This document shows, piece after piece, positions 8,114 to 16,982 of a stretch of 53,613 bases of DNA; position 1 is the stretch's first letter, and every line of letters begins with the position of its first letter. Origin of the DNA: Bacteroidota bacterium (GTDB taxonomy: Bacteria; Bacteroidota; Bacteroidia; Chitinophagales; Chitinophagaceae); the NCBI GenBank assembly GCA_028875875.1, contig JAGWUV010000031.1, positions 1 through 53,613 on the forward strand. The letters are read 5' to 3'. Under the pieces are notes generated by a model, which was not told where the DNA came from, ran no database searches, and was given only the letters and a program-made list of their open reading frames with translations. A program made the position numbers and the translations under genes.

Positions 8114-9718
8114 CTATATTTTAGGAGCAGCAGCGAGAATTTCTTCCCCCACTCCAGAAGCATATTTTTCGAAATTTTTAAGAAATTGTTCAGCCAGGTT
8201 TTTAGCCATAGCATCGTAAGCAACCCTATCGGCCCAGGTATATCTTGGATGTAAAACATTTACAGGTACTCCGGGGCATTGCTTGGGCATCATCATTCCA
8301 AATACAGCGTGCCTTTCATATTCTACATTTTCCAACTGACCATTCAATGCAGCAGTGATCATAGCCCTCGTATAGGGCAATGACATGCGTTTTCCTACAC
8401 CATAAGGTCCGCCGCTCCATCCGGTATTGATCATCCATACATTCACGTTATGTTCCTTCATCTTCCTTCCCAGCATTTCAGCATATTTTCCTGGATGCAA
8501 AGGCAGAAAAGGAGCACCAAAACAAGCGCTGAATGTAGCTTTTGGTTCCGTAACCCCAGCTTCAGTTCCGGCAACTTTAGCGGTATAACCACTAATAAAC
8601 TGGTACATAGCCTGACCGGGAGTTAATTTGGAAATTGGTGGCAATACACCATAGGCGTCGCAGGTAAGAAAGAATATGTTTTTAGGAATACCGGCTACCG
8701 AAGGTTCAAGTGCATTACTAATGTAGTGCAGCGGATAACTAACTCTTGTATTTTCAGTGATGCGGGCAGAAGAAAAGTCAATTTCATCCGAACCCTCAAA
8801 GAAAACAATGTTTTCCACCAAAGCTCCAGGCCTGATCGCATTATAAATTTCCGGTTCTTTGGCAGGGCTCAGGTCAATACATTTAGCGTAACATCCACCT
8901 TCAAAATTAAAAACAGCGTTATCATTCCATCCATGTTCATCGTCCCCAATTAATTTTCGTTCCGGGTCGGCACTAAGCGTAGTTTTGCCGGTTCCACTCA
9001 GGCCAAAGAAAACAGCTACATCACCATCATTCCCTTTGTTGGCACTGCAATGCATGCTAAGCACATTCTGCTCATGCGGTAACAGGTAGTTCAAAACTGT
9101 AAATATGCCTTTTTTAATTTCTCCTGTATAACCCGTACCACCAATGAGAATTGTTTTTTCAGAAAAAGAAATAATAGCAAAATTGTGTTGCCGTGTACCA
9201 TCAACGGCAGGATTGGCTTTAAATCCCGGTGCCTGAAGAATTAACCAGTCATGCTGAAAATTTTCCAACTCTTCTTCTTCGGGCCGCAGGAACATATTGT
9301 GCACAAATAAGCTGCTCCACGGATGTTCCGTGATCGCTCTTATCCTGATTTTATAGTCAGGATGTGCACAGGCTGATGCATCTCTCACCCATAATTCTTC
9401 CCTCCCATTCAGGTAATCGAGCATTTTATTTTTGAGCTGGAAGAAAAATTTTTCGTCGATGGCTATATTAAATTGATTCCAATGAACTGAATGTTCGGTT
9501 AAAATATCTTTCACAATGAATTTGTCCTGCGGACTTCTTCCCGTGAACTCTCCAGTTTCAATACACAATGCACCGGAGGCATTTAATTTACCTTGTTCTC
9601 TTTGCAGGGTTTGAGACACCAACTCTTCTGGTGTTAACTGGTAATGAACTTTATCATTACTAATTCCTGCATTCCTTAACGCAGTTGCAGGAAACTGTAA
9701 ACTTGTTGTAAGCACCAT
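8114..9718 (-). CDS. pckA: Phosphoenolpyruvate carboxykinase (ATP)
   Basis: 534 residues, the family's usual size. It converts oxaloacetate and ATP to PEP, CO2 and ADP in gluconeogenesis. The kinase-1a loop GLSGTGKTTLSADP is near residue 243, with GDDEHGWND (kinase-2) after it. The substrate-binding TGRSPQDKF region is in the N-terminal third and INTGWSGGPYGVGKRM is in the C-terminal half. The ATG at 9718 is preferred over the upstream TTG at 9724. A second hairpin (AATCCGG/CCGGATT, 8073-8098) sits just past the stop codon before the main terminator. A consensus -7 box lies 25 bp upstream of the ATG. It stands alone as a single-gene unit. Confidence 0.97.
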   Translation of the reverse strand: MVLTTSLQFPATALRNAGISNDKVHYQLTPEELVSQTLQREQGKLNASGALCIETGEFTGRSPQDKFIVKDILTEHSVHWNQFNIAIDEKFFFQLKNKMLDYLNGREELWVRDASACAHPDYKIRIRAITEHPWSSLFVHNMFLRPEEEELENFQHDWLILQAPGFKANPAVDGTRQHNFAIISFSEKTILIGGTGYTGEIKKGIFTVLNYLLPHEQNVLSMHCSANKGNDGDVAVFFGLSGTGKTTLSADPERKLIGDDEHGWNDNAVFNFEGGCYAKCIDLSPAKEPEIYNAIRPGALVENIVFFEGSDEIDFSSARITENTRVSYPLHYISNALEPSVAGIPKNIFFLTCDAYGVLPPISKLTPGQAMYQFISGYTAKVAGTEAGVTEPKATFSACFGAPFLPLHPGKYAEMLGRKMKEHNVNVWMINTGWSGGPYGVGKRMSLPYTRAMITAALNGQLENVEYERHAVFGMMMPKQCPGVPVNVLHPRYTWADRVAYDAMAKNLAEQFLKNFEKYASGVGEEILAAAPKI

Positions 9719-9743
9719 AAGCAAACTATCATTTGTTAGTTTT

Positions 9744-9751
9744 CAAAGATA
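9744..9751 (-). promoter_or_regulatory. -7 box (TATCTTTG) for pckA
   Basis: Exact TAnnTTTG match on the minus strand, 25 bp from the ATG. A TTTTTG stretch lies 24 bp further upstream (complement of 9776-9781), slightly longer than the usual spacing to a -33 element. Confidence 0.5.
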
Positions 9752-10076
9752 GGAGTTGAATATTTTCTAAAAAAACAAAAATGTAAACTTTACACATTTG
9801 ATAATATTTTGCGCAATCGTTGCCAAATTAAATTCCTATCAATTACGGAGAAATCAGCGACAATCCATTAGAAGAAAAAATATCCCCTTTAAGCAGTTTA
9901 TCAACAGGCGGAATATAACACGAGACTTTAAGATAAATAAAACATATCTGTGCTATTCTAATACTATTTTTGCCTTAGCTAATAAATAAAATTCATTGTT
10001 CCAGAAAGCTGAAATGCCACGAACAATGCTTAATAACAGTAAGGCTAATAAAAAGCCCCACAGATAATTAAATAAT
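9752..10076. other. AT-rich intergenic region without a convincing gene
   Basis: This stretch separates divergent pckA and the outer-membrane protein gene. A 63-codon open frame at 9798-9989 (+) has no recognisable features and no hydrophobic or domain pattern, so I do not call it. The only useful signals are the pckA upstream elements and the -7 box at 9965-9972. Confidence 0.5.
9965..9972 (+). promoter_or_regulatory. -7 box (TATTTTTG) for the outer-membrane protein gene
   Basis: Exact TAnnTTTG match 104 bp before the ATG at 10077, implying a leader of roughly 100 nt. No clear -33 TTTG is seen. Confidence 0.35.
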
Positions 10077-10727
10077 ATGAAAAAAACGATCGTAGCATTG
10101 GCTTTGATTTTTGCAGTGTACCATACAGAAGCTCAAAGAAGAAATATTCCTCCAACTTATTCCGATAACCCGTCAGGAGAACCTGCTGCTGCTGAATCCT
10201 TTGATGGAAGCGGATTTAAAAAGGAACATGTTTTTGTAGGCGGAAGCCTTGCTTTGGGATTGAGTAATTATACTTTTAACCTGGGCGGAACTCCTGAAAT
10301 TGGGTACTCTATTTCAAAATGGCTGGATGCCGGATTAGCCGTTAACCTTAATTACCAGTCTGTGAGAGCAGACCCTTATTACAACAATAATGTACGCCAA
10401 AGAAGCTTTAACTATGGTGGTGGCCCTTTTGTACGCTTATACCCTGTTAACTTTTTATTTGTTCAAACCCAATTTGAAGCAAACTGGATCAAGTACAATT
10501 TTATGGACATGAACAGTAATACCGCTTCCAGTTTGAAAACGTCTTCTTCCAGCTTACTGGCTGGAATTGGTTATAGTCAAAGAATTATAGGACAAAGTAG
10601 CTTTTATACACTAGTAATGATAGACCTGAAAGCTGACCCTTACTCTCCCTACAGGGATTATAATGGCCAGGTAATTCCAATTATAAGGGCTGGTTTTAAC
10701 TTTTATCTTCACCCATCAAAAAAATAG
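10077..10727 (+). CDS. Predicted outer-membrane beta-barrel protein, function unknown
   Basis: 216 residues. A signal peptide of about 19 residues (MKKTIVALALIFAVYHTEAQ) ends before RRNIPPTY. The mature part is rich in alternating hydrophobic and aromatic residues with glycine turns, such as FVGGSLALGLSNYTFNLGG and the C-terminal IIRAGFNFYLHPSKK. That is the pattern of the small porin-like barrels of Bacteroidota. No catalytic motif is visible. The last 32 bp overlap the 3' end of the convergent LOG-family gene, with no terminator between them. Substrate and partners are unknown. Confidence 0.7.
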   Translation: MKKTIVALALIFAVYHTEAQRRNIPPTYSDNPSGEPAAAESFDGSGFKKEHVFVGGSLALGLSNYTFNLGGTPEIGYSISKWLDAGLAVNLNYQSVRADPYYNNNVRQRSFNYGGGPFVRLYPVNFLFVQTQFEANWIKYNFMDMNSNTASSLKTSSSSLLAGIGYSQRIIGQSSFYTLVMIDLKADPYSPYRDYNGQVIPIIRAGFNFYLHPSKK

Positions 10728-11244
10728 TGACCGGATCGGAAACAACTTTAATCCTTTCCCGCCAGTCTTCATACAAAAAACCATGCTTCTGCATCATATC
10801 CATATGCTGTATTAGATAATCGTAATATCCTGCTGAGTTCAGCAGGATTATTTTTTTCTCGTGTATCTTGAGTGTATTCCAGGTAATCAGTTCAAACAAT
10901 TCATCGAGTGTACCATTACCACCCGGCAGAATAATTGCTGCATCACATAGCTCATACATTGTTCTTTTACGTACATGCATGTCCGGAACTACTTTCAATT
11001 CTGAAATTCCTTTGTGCTGTTGCTCTCTTGCTACCAAAACTTCGGGTATTATGCCTATTACGTGACCTCCATGCTGCATAACAGCATTTGCAACAGCGCC
11101 CATCAATCCAACACTTCCACCACCATATACCAGTGTTATTTTATGTTGCGCCAGCAATTCACCCAACTCACCTGCATGTTTTACAAACAAAGGGTCTGCA
11201 CCATTCTTACTACCGCAGAATATAGCAATACTTTTCACTTTCAT
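10696..11244 (-). CDS. LOG-family protein (TIGR00730 type, predicted nucleoside 5'-monophosphate phosphoribohydrolase)
   Basis: 182 residues with a Rossmann-like fold. The diagnostic PGGNGTLDELFELITW motif (PGGxGTxxE) is near residue 108 and MHVRKRTMYEL, carrying the active-site arginine, is just before it. The N-terminal AIFCGSKNG and VYGGGSVGLMGAVA are also typical. Plant and bacterial relatives release free base from cytokinin or purine nucleoside monophosphates. The bacterial role is often unclear, and older records mislabel the family as lysine decarboxylase. Its 3' end overlaps the convergent upstream gene by 32 bp. Confidence 0.88.
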   Translation of the reverse strand: MKVKSIAIFCGSKNGADPLFVKHAGELGELLAQHKITLVYGGGSVGLMGAVANAVMQHGGHVIGIIPEVLVAREQQHKGISELKVVPDMHVRKRTMYELCDAAIILPGGNGTLDELFELITWNTLKIHEKKIILLNSAGYYDYLIQHMDMMQKHGFLYEDWRERIKVVSDPVTIFLMGEDKS

Positions 11245-11365
11245 ATGATTCTACACTTTATTCATCACAATATTAAACTGCTTTTTCAATATGAATTTCG
11301 TAACACTTTAAATTCTTTGTTATCTTGTTTCATTAATATTGCCGCTTAATATAACAACCAGCTAT

Positions 11366-12820
11366 ATGTCGCCAATACTTTTATTTTCTTTTGTCATTAT
11401 TTATTTTCTCCTGCTTTTAACGGTAGCATGGTACACAGGAAAAAACAGTAATAACGATTCCTTTTTTATTGGCAACCGCAATAGTAACTGGATGCTCGTT
11501 GCGTTCGGCATGATCGGCACATCATTAAGCGGCGTAACTTTTGTGAGTGTACCCGGCGCCGTGGCAAAAGAATCATTTTCTTATTTTCAAATTACAATCG
11601 GCTACCTGATCGGATATATTCTAATTGCTTTTGTACTACTTCCTTTGTATTACAGGCTCAACCTCACTTCTATTTACAATTACCTGAGTAGTCGCTTGGG
11701 TTTTGTGTCGTATAAAACTGGGGCTTCATTCTTTATTTTATCAAGAACGCTCGGAGCAACGGCCAGACTTTATCTTGTAGTGAATATTTTACAAGATACT
11801 ATCCTGGAAAGCTTTCATATTCCCTTTTGGCTAACAACTTTAATCATTCTGGCAATGATTTTATTGTACACATATGAAGGCGGTGTAAAAACAATTGTAT
11901 GGACTGATACGCTGCAAACCACCTGTATGTTGGCAGGACTTGTGATCTGTGTTTTCTATATTCTGAATCAAATGCACCTTGGCTTTGGCGAGAGCCTTCA
12001 GTTAATGCAACAAAAGGGTTATTCTAAAATATTTTATACATCACCCGACAGTAAACTTTATTTTATAAAGCAAATACTAGCGGGGGCTTTTATTACCATT
12101 ACCATGACCGGAATGGACCAGGAAATGATGCAGAAAAACATTTCTGTTAAAACCTTAAAAGACTCTCAGAAGAACGTTGTTACACTCGGCATCATTTTAA
12201 TGGTTGTTATTTTACTTTTCTTATTCCTGGGCGGTTTACTGTATCTCTATGCCGATACGCAAAATGTGAAAATTATAGGAGACCAGTTATTCCCTGCTAT
12301 TGCTTTGCATCATATGCCTTCACTCGTTTCCATTATTTTCATCATAGCACTCATCTCGGCTTTATTTCCTAGTGCAGATGGAGCTATTACAGCGCTAACC
12401 TCCTCTTTCTGTATAGATATTATTGGCATACAGAGAAAATCTGATTTGCAAGATGAACAGAAAAAGAAAATCAGGCAACGTACTCACTTGGTTTTTGCCT
12501 TCATCTTCCTGATTTTTGTGATGGTTTACAAATGGGTGGATAATAAAAGCATGATCGGCGTTATTCTAAAAGTAGCTTCTTATACTTATGGCCCGCTGCT
12601 CGGTTTATTCACCTTTGGCATACTTACTAAACGAATTGTTAACGACAAATGGGTGCCTTTAGTATGCCTATTGGCACCAGTTCTCTGCCTTTTCATTGAT
12701 ATGAACCAGCGATTACTATTCGGCTCATTTGAAATAGGACTTGAATTGTTGATCATCAACGGCCTTCTCACTTTCTTCGGGCTACTGTTCATTTCAAAAC
12801 CTTACGGAGCAAAGTCCTAA
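11366..12820 (+). CDS. Sodium:solute symporter family (SSS) transporter
   Basis: 484 residues with about 13 hydrophobic helices starting immediately at the N-terminus (MSPILLFSFVIIYFLLLL). The early GNRNSNWMLVAFGMIGTSLSGVTFVSVPG segment carries the conserved helix-1 sodium-site pattern. RTLGATARLYLV and ISALFPSADGAITALTSSF are further family regions. It should bring a small solute across the inner membrane with sodium. The substrate is not evident from context. The frame opens at a TTG (11339), but the ATG at 11366 is more sensible. The stop codon overlaps a -7 box that probably drives the next gene. Confidence 0.9.
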   Translation: MSPILLFSFVIIYFLLLLTVAWYTGKNSNNDSFFIGNRNSNWMLVAFGMIGTSLSGVTFVSVPGAVAKESFSYFQITIGYLIGYILIAFVLLPLYYRLNLTSIYNYLSSRLGFVSYKTGASFFILSRTLGATARLYLVVNILQDTILESFHIPFWLTTLIILAMILLYTYEGGVKTIVWTDTLQTTCMLAGLVICVFYILNQMHLGFGESLQLMQQKGYSKIFYTSPDSKLYFIKQILAGAFITITMTGMDQEMMQKNISVKTLKDSQKNVVTLGIILMVVILLFLFLGGLLYLYADTQNVKIIGDQLFPAIALHHMPSLVSIIFIIALISALFPSADGAITALTSSFCIDIIGIQRKSDLQDEQKKKIRQRTHLVFAFIFLIFVMVYKWVDNKSMIGVILKVASYTYGPLLGLFTFGILTKRIVNDKWVPLVCLLAPVLCLFIDMNQRLLFGSFEIGLELLIINGLLTFFGLLFISKPYGAKS

Positions 12821-12825
12821 TTTTG
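12818..12825 (+). promoter_or_regulatory. -7 box (TAATTTTG) overlapping the symporter stop codon
   Basis: Exact TAnnTTTG match whose first three bases are the TAA stop of the symporter gene. It ends 4 nt before the ATG at 12830, so a transcript from it would be essentially leaderless. A TTTC lies 22 bp upstream as a weak -33 element. Confidence 0.45.
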
Positions 12826-12829
12826 CGCC

Positions 12830-13468
12830 ATGGAATTAATAAGCTCCCTCGCAGAACAATATGCAATAAGGTTTACGAGTAGCGATGAAGCCTTGCTTCA
12901 GGAAATTCAACAAACAACCCTCAGCAGCCATACACATGCCCATATGTTGAGTAGCCCTGTGCAGGGAAAATTTTTAGCCTTCATCAGCACTATTTTACAG
13001 CCGCTTTACGTTTTAGAGATAGGAACATTTACCGGCTATAGTGCACTTTGCCTGGCAGAAGGATTACAGCCCAACGGAGCATTACATACCATTGAATTAA
13101 GAGAAGAAGACGCAACTACAGCCCAAAAAAATTTTAGCTTTTCGAACAGGAATAACCAAATACATTTGCACACCGGAAATGCATTGGATATTATTCCACA
13201 ACTGGATTACGAATGGGACCTGGTTTTTATTGATGCGGATAAAACGAATTATACAGCTTATTACGAGTTGGTTCTTCCCAGATTAAGCAAAAAGGGCATC
13301 ATTATTGCAGACAACGTGCTATTTCATGGGCAAGTGCTGGAAGAACAGATCAGCGGAAAAAATGCAAAAGCAATTCATGCTTTCAACGAACATGTGGCAA
13401 ACGATAGCAGAACCGAACAGGTTTTACTTACTGTAAGAGATGGTTTATTATTGATAAAAAAGAAATGA
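12830..13468 (+). CDS. O-methyltransferase, caffeoyl-CoA/catechol O-methyltransferase family 3 type
   Basis: 212 residues. The SAM-binding motif VLEIGTFTGYSALCLAE is at about residues 61-77. DLVFIDADKTNY carries the divalent-metal aspartate and IIIADNVLFHG follows, all as in the class I metal-dependent O-methyltransferases. It transfers a methyl group from S-adenosylmethionine to a hydroxyl acceptor that cannot be identified here. The start is the ATG 9 bp after the symporter stop. The stop overlaps the start of the next gene by 4 bp (ATGA), so translation is coupled to the glucosaminidase gene. Confidence 0.9.
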   Translation: MELISSLAEQYAIRFTSSDEALLQEIQQTTLSSHTHAHMLSSPVQGKFLAFISTILQPLYVLEIGTFTGYSALCLAEGLQPNGALHTIELREEDATTAQKNFSFSNRNNQIHLHTGNALDIIPQLDYEWDLVFIDADKTNYTAYYELVLPRLSKKGIIIADNVLFHGQVLEEQISGKNAKAIHAFNEHVANDSRTEQVLLTVRDGLLLIKKK

Positions 13469-14580
13469 TGATGAGGAAATTACTGGCAATTATTGTGTTG
13501 TTTTCATTGGTTACAGCTAAGGCTCAAACTACGGACAGAGCGCTGAATTATATTAATACATATAAAGATATTGCCATTAGTGAAATGATACGTACAGGTG
13601 TTCCGGCTGCCATTACATTAGCACAGGGTATACTTGAATCTTCCTGCGGAGAAAGCGATCTCTGCAAAAAATCAAATAACCATTTCGGTATTAAATGTAA
13701 GAATGAGTGGACAGGCGATAAAGTTTACCATGATGATGATATAAAAAATGAATGTTTTAGGGTTTACCCTAATGCAGAAGCTTCTTTCAGAGATCATTCT
13801 GATTTCCTGAGAAACAGGCCTTACTATCAATCCCTCTTCCAATTAAACCCAACGGATTATGAAGCCTGGGCATTAGGCTTGAAAAAAGCAGGCTACGCTA
13901 CCGAAAGAGATTATCCGCAAAGACTAGTTCAAATCATTAATAATTATAACCTTAACCAGTATTCGCTATTAGCATTGGAAAAGAAGAACAATCCGGATGT
14001 TAGAGATGCGATTGCGAAAGAAGCTCCGGCAACTAACGATAATACACTTATCCCTACTGGTCATGTTACACCAACGCCCGAAACAACAGAAGAACAGGAA
14101 GTGGTAGAAAGAATCACACCGGCGGCAACCCAAAAAGAAAAAAAATCAGTATCAAACGAACTTTACCCAAAAGGCTTGTTCACTATCAATCATTGTAAGG
14201 TTGTGTATGCAACACAAGGCACGTCAATGCTTGCTCTAGCAAATGAATACAACGTGCCGCTTTCCAGGCTCTTGGATTATAATGACATGAAGGAAACCGA
14301 TATTCTTTCCCACAATACCTTGATCTTCCTCGAAAGAAAATTAAAGAAAGGGGCAAAAGATTATCATATTGTACAACCAGAAGAGACATTATACGACATC
14401 TGCCAGGCTGAGGGAGTTAGACTGGAAAGTGTTTTAGAATTTAACTATAAGAACAAAAATTCAGGCGTAACTCCGGGAGAAAAAATATATCTTAGAAGTA
14501 TGGCTCCTGCAGCGTCTAAAAACGTAGCTATTTCTTTACCGGCAAATGGGCCAACATCATCAAAATCACAAATTTTATAA
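13465..14580 (+). CDS. Secreted glucosaminidase (FlgJ/GH73-like) with LysM repeats
   Basis: 371 residues. A signal peptide (MMMRKLLAIIVLFSLVTAKAQ) precedes a mannosyl-glycoprotein endo-beta-N-acetylglucosaminidase domain at residues about 25-170. The acidic residue in ITLAQGILESSCGES and the NNHFGIKCK and YATERDYPQRL stretches are typical. A linker rich in P, T and E follows, then two LysM-type repeats: about 235-285, with the GTSMLALANEYNVPLSRLLDYN pattern broken into LysM helices, and about 292-345 with YHIVQPEETLYDICQ. It should act on peptidoglycan in the periplasm during wall turnover or division. It overlaps the methyltransferase gene by 4 bp and precedes hpt by 2 bp. Confidence 0.88.
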   Translation: MMMRKLLAIIVLFSLVTAKAQTTDRALNYINTYKDIAISEMIRTGVPAAITLAQGILESSCGESDLCKKSNNHFGIKCKNEWTGDKVYHDDDIKNECFRVYPNAEASFRDHSDFLRNRPYYQSLFQLNPTDYEAWALGLKKAGYATERDYPQRLVQIINNYNLNQYSLLALEKKNNPDVRDAIAKEAPATNDNTLIPTGHVTPTPETTEEQEVVERITPAATQKEKKSVSNELYPKGLFTINHCKVVYATQGTSMLALANEYNVPLSRLLDYNDMKETDILSHNTLIFLERKLKKGAKDYHIVQPEETLYDICQAEGVRLESVLEFNYKNKNSGVTPGEKIYLRSMAPAASKNVAISLPANGPTSSKSQIL

Positions 14581-14582
14581 TT

Positions 14583-15128
14583 ATGTCGGCAGATGCCATA
14601 CAGGTATTAGACAAGGTTTTTGTTCCTTTCATTTCTGAAGAAACCATCAAACATAAGATTAGTCAACTCGCAGAACAGATCAATAAAGAATATGCGGGTA
14701 AAAGCCCCCTGTTTGTAGCCATCCTAAATGGATCATTTATGTTTGCATCAGATCTTTTCAAAAAAATCACTATTGATGCAGAAATATGTTTCATTAAACT
14801 TGCCTCTTACAAAGGCACACAGTCTACGGGGCATATCATCACTTCAATTGGCTTAGATGCCAATATTACAGGAAGGCATATTATTATAGTTGAAGATATA
14901 ATTGATACGGGGAGAACCATGCACAGCTTTCTTCCTCAAATAACCAATCAACAGCCGTTATCAATGAAAGTAGCCACCTTATTACACAAGCCTGAAGCTA
15001 CAGAAATGGATGTCCCTGTTGACTATTGCTGTTTTTCGATCCCCAATAAATTCGTAATTGGCTACGGCCTCGATTATGATGGCTATGGCAGAAATCTACC
15101 TGAGATTTATCAGTTGCGGTCAATATAG
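14583..15128 (+). CDS. hpt: Hypoxanthine phosphoribosyltransferase
   Basis: 181 residues, the usual length. It makes IMP or GMP from hypoxanthine or guanine and PRPP. The PRPP loop IIIVEDIIDTGRTM is near residue 105, LNGSFMFASDL is near residue 51, and FVIGYGLDYDGYGRNLPEIY is the conserved C-terminal metal/purine region. It begins 2 bp after the glucosaminidase stop, so it is the last gene of the unit starting at 12830. A perfect 9-bp hairpin spans its stop codon. Confidence 0.96.
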   Translation: MSADAIQVLDKVFVPFISEETIKHKISQLAEQINKEYAGKSPLFVAILNGSFMFASDLFKKITIDAEICFIKLASYKGTQSTGHIITSIGLDANITGRHIIIVEDIIDTGRTMHSFLPQITNQQPLSMKVATLLHKPEATEMDVPVDYCCFSIPNKFVIGYGLDYDGYGRNLPEIYQLRSI

Positions 15129-15144
15129 CATTAAGAATGCTATA
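15124..15144. terminator. Perfect hairpin spanning the hpt stop codon
   Basis: TATAGCATT-AAG-AATGCTATA: a 9-bp perfect stem with a 3-nt loop, containing the TAG stop at 15126-15128. It lacks a clear T run, so intrinsic termination is uncertain. It may instead stabilise the 3' end of the message. Confidence 0.35.
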
Positions 15145-15207
15145 AAAAGCATAGTTTTCATGTAGAACGGTAAAAAAAATCCGTTAGCTTTATTAAAACC
15201 CCTTAAA

Positions 15208-16974
15208 ATGCCAAAGCATTGCCTGCTTGCACTTATACTTTTATGTATACTTGCCCAATCTAAAGGGCAGTATTACTTAAGAGGAGAAGTACGCGATGAA
15301 AAAGGAAGATACCTCGAAGGTGCAAGAATCACCATATTTTCAAAAGGAACTTATCCTTTTACAAGCGGAAGTTCAGGAACATTCGGCATACCCTCATCGT
15401 CATTAAATGATACCATTTTTGTTTATTACGATGGCTTTGAACCTTTTAAAAAAGCCATTGACCCCAGACTGTACCAGGTTATTACGCTAAAGATGATGCC
15501 AGCTATGGCCAACCTGCTAAAGAATAAACTTACTTCGCGAACTAAAGATTTTACCACGGAGAACCGCTCAGCATTTACAGGTTTTGGAGAAAGCTACAGT
15601 ACATTGGTTGAAAATGATTTTATAGAGGCCGAAACTTATCCTGAAACAGGTTTTTCATTAAATATAGATAGAGCATCCTACAGTAATATCAGGAGGTTTT
15701 TAAATAATGAAATGACCGTTCCCACTGATGCAGTTCGCATAGAAGAATTACTAAACTATTTTGACCTAAGAGGGAAAAATAAAAAAATAGATGAGCATAA
15801 GTTTCTTTGCCAATCAACTTTAACAAGCTGTCCCTGGAATCTTGACAACCAGCTTCTTTTTTTACAGCTACAGGCACCTAAAGTAAATTTAGATACACTT
15901 CCACCCAGTAATCTTGTTTTTTTGATAGACGTATCTGGCTCAATGGATAAACCCAACAGGTTGCCAATGCTGCAAGCTGCATTTAAACTTTTTACAGAAA
16001 ACCTTAGGGCAAAAGACACCATCACTATTGTTACATACGGAGGTGGTGTGCATATTCCGCTGTTACCTACCAGTGGAGCAGATAAAGAGAAAATTTTTGA
16101 TGTAATTGATTCTTTATATGCCGATGGTGATACTCCCGGAGAAAATGCCATTCGAACAGCTTACGATATGGCTAAACATAGCTTTATAAAAAACGGTAAC
16201 AATAGGATTATACTCGCAACTGATGGTGACTTTAATGTTGGTCAAACATCGGAAAGAGATTTAGATGAACTGGTTTCCTATCAAAGGCAGTCGGGCATCT
16301 ATTTAACATGCCTTGGTGTTGGCATGGGTAATTATAAAGACAGTAAGCTTGAAACCCTTGCTAAAAAAGGGAACGGGAATTTTGCTTATTTGGATAATAT
16401 ACAAGAGGCTGAGAAAGTACTTATACAGGAATTTACTAAAACAATTTATGCTGTAGCCAATGATGCTTATGCGGCGGTTAACTTTAATCGAGAGGTAGTA
16501 AAAGAATATCGTTTGATAGGATTTGATAATAAAGCTGATGCCATTAACGACAGTACCAGCGAGATAGAAGGTGGTGAAGTGGGCAGTGGCCACAATATGA
16601 TGGCTGTTTTTGAACTGGTACCCAATACTGCTAATAAAGATAGCCTGAATAAAACATTGGCTACTATTAAACTTCAATACCGACTGCCGAAACAAGATCA
16701 TTATACTTACCAGGATTTTACATTGCCTTACCAATCTATTGCATTTGAAAATGCAGATAGCTGCTACCGTTTTGCTACAGCCATCACCATGTTTGGCTCT
16801 ATATTAAAACATTCAAAGTTCAGCAAATATTTTAAGCTCGATGATGTGTTATCAATAGCCAACTCTTCTGCAGATCCTAATAGTCGCGTTCAACAGGAAT
16901 TTATTAGTCTTGTGCAAAAAGCATCAAAAGTATATGGCTACAAAAAGAAAAAAAGGAGATTCTTTTTTGAGTAA
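15208..16974 (+). CDS. YfbK-like von Willebrand factor A protein with N-terminal carboxypeptidase-regulatory-like domain
   Basis: 588 residues. A signal peptide of about 20 residues (ending AQSKGQ) precedes a CarboxypepD_reg-like beta-sandwich at about 22-95. The vWA N-terminal region (PETGFSLNIDRASYSNIRRF) follows, then the vWA domain with MIDAS motif D241-V-S243-G-S245. The C-terminal region, with YRLIGFDNKA and EIEGGEVGSGHNMMAVFELVP, matches the DUF3520 tail of E. coli YfbK. It is probably exported and binds partners through the metal site. The role is unknown, but relatives are often envelope-associated. It is convergent with the GNAT gene, with only 8 bp between their stops. Confidence 0.85.
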   Translation: MPKHCLLALILLCILAQSKGQYYLRGEVRDEKGRYLEGARITIFSKGTYPFTSGSSGTFGIPSSSLNDTIFVYYDGFEPFKKAIDPRLYQVITLKMMPAMANLLKNKLTSRTKDFTTENRSAFTGFGESYSTLVENDFIEAETYPETGFSLNIDRASYSNIRRFLNNEMTVPTDAVRIEELLNYFDLRGKNKKIDEHKFLCQSTLTSCPWNLDNQLLFLQLQAPKVNLDTLPPSNLVFLIDVSGSMDKPNRLPMLQAAFKLFTENLRAKDTITIVTYGGGVHIPLLPTSGADKEKIFDVIDSLYADGDTPGENAIRTAYDMAKHSFIKNGNNRIILATDGDFNVGQTSERDLDELVSYQRQSGIYLTCLGVGMGNYKDSKLETLAKKGNGNFAYLDNIQEAEKVLIQEFTKTIYAVANDAYAAVNFNREVVKEYRLIGFDNKADAINDSTSEIEGGEVGSGHNMMAVFELVPNTANKDSLNKTLATIKLQYRLPKQDHYTYQDFTLPYQSIAFENADSCYRFATAITMFGSILKHSKFSKYFKLDDVLSIANSSADPNSRVQQEFISLVQKASKVYGYKKKKRRFFFE

Positions 16975-16982
16975 ACATCCTA

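Noticed and set aside
9798-9989. 63-codon plus-strand open frame between pckA and the outer-membrane protein gene
   Set aside because: It has no recognisable domain, a composition typical of translated AT-rich spacer, and overlaps probable promoter DNA.
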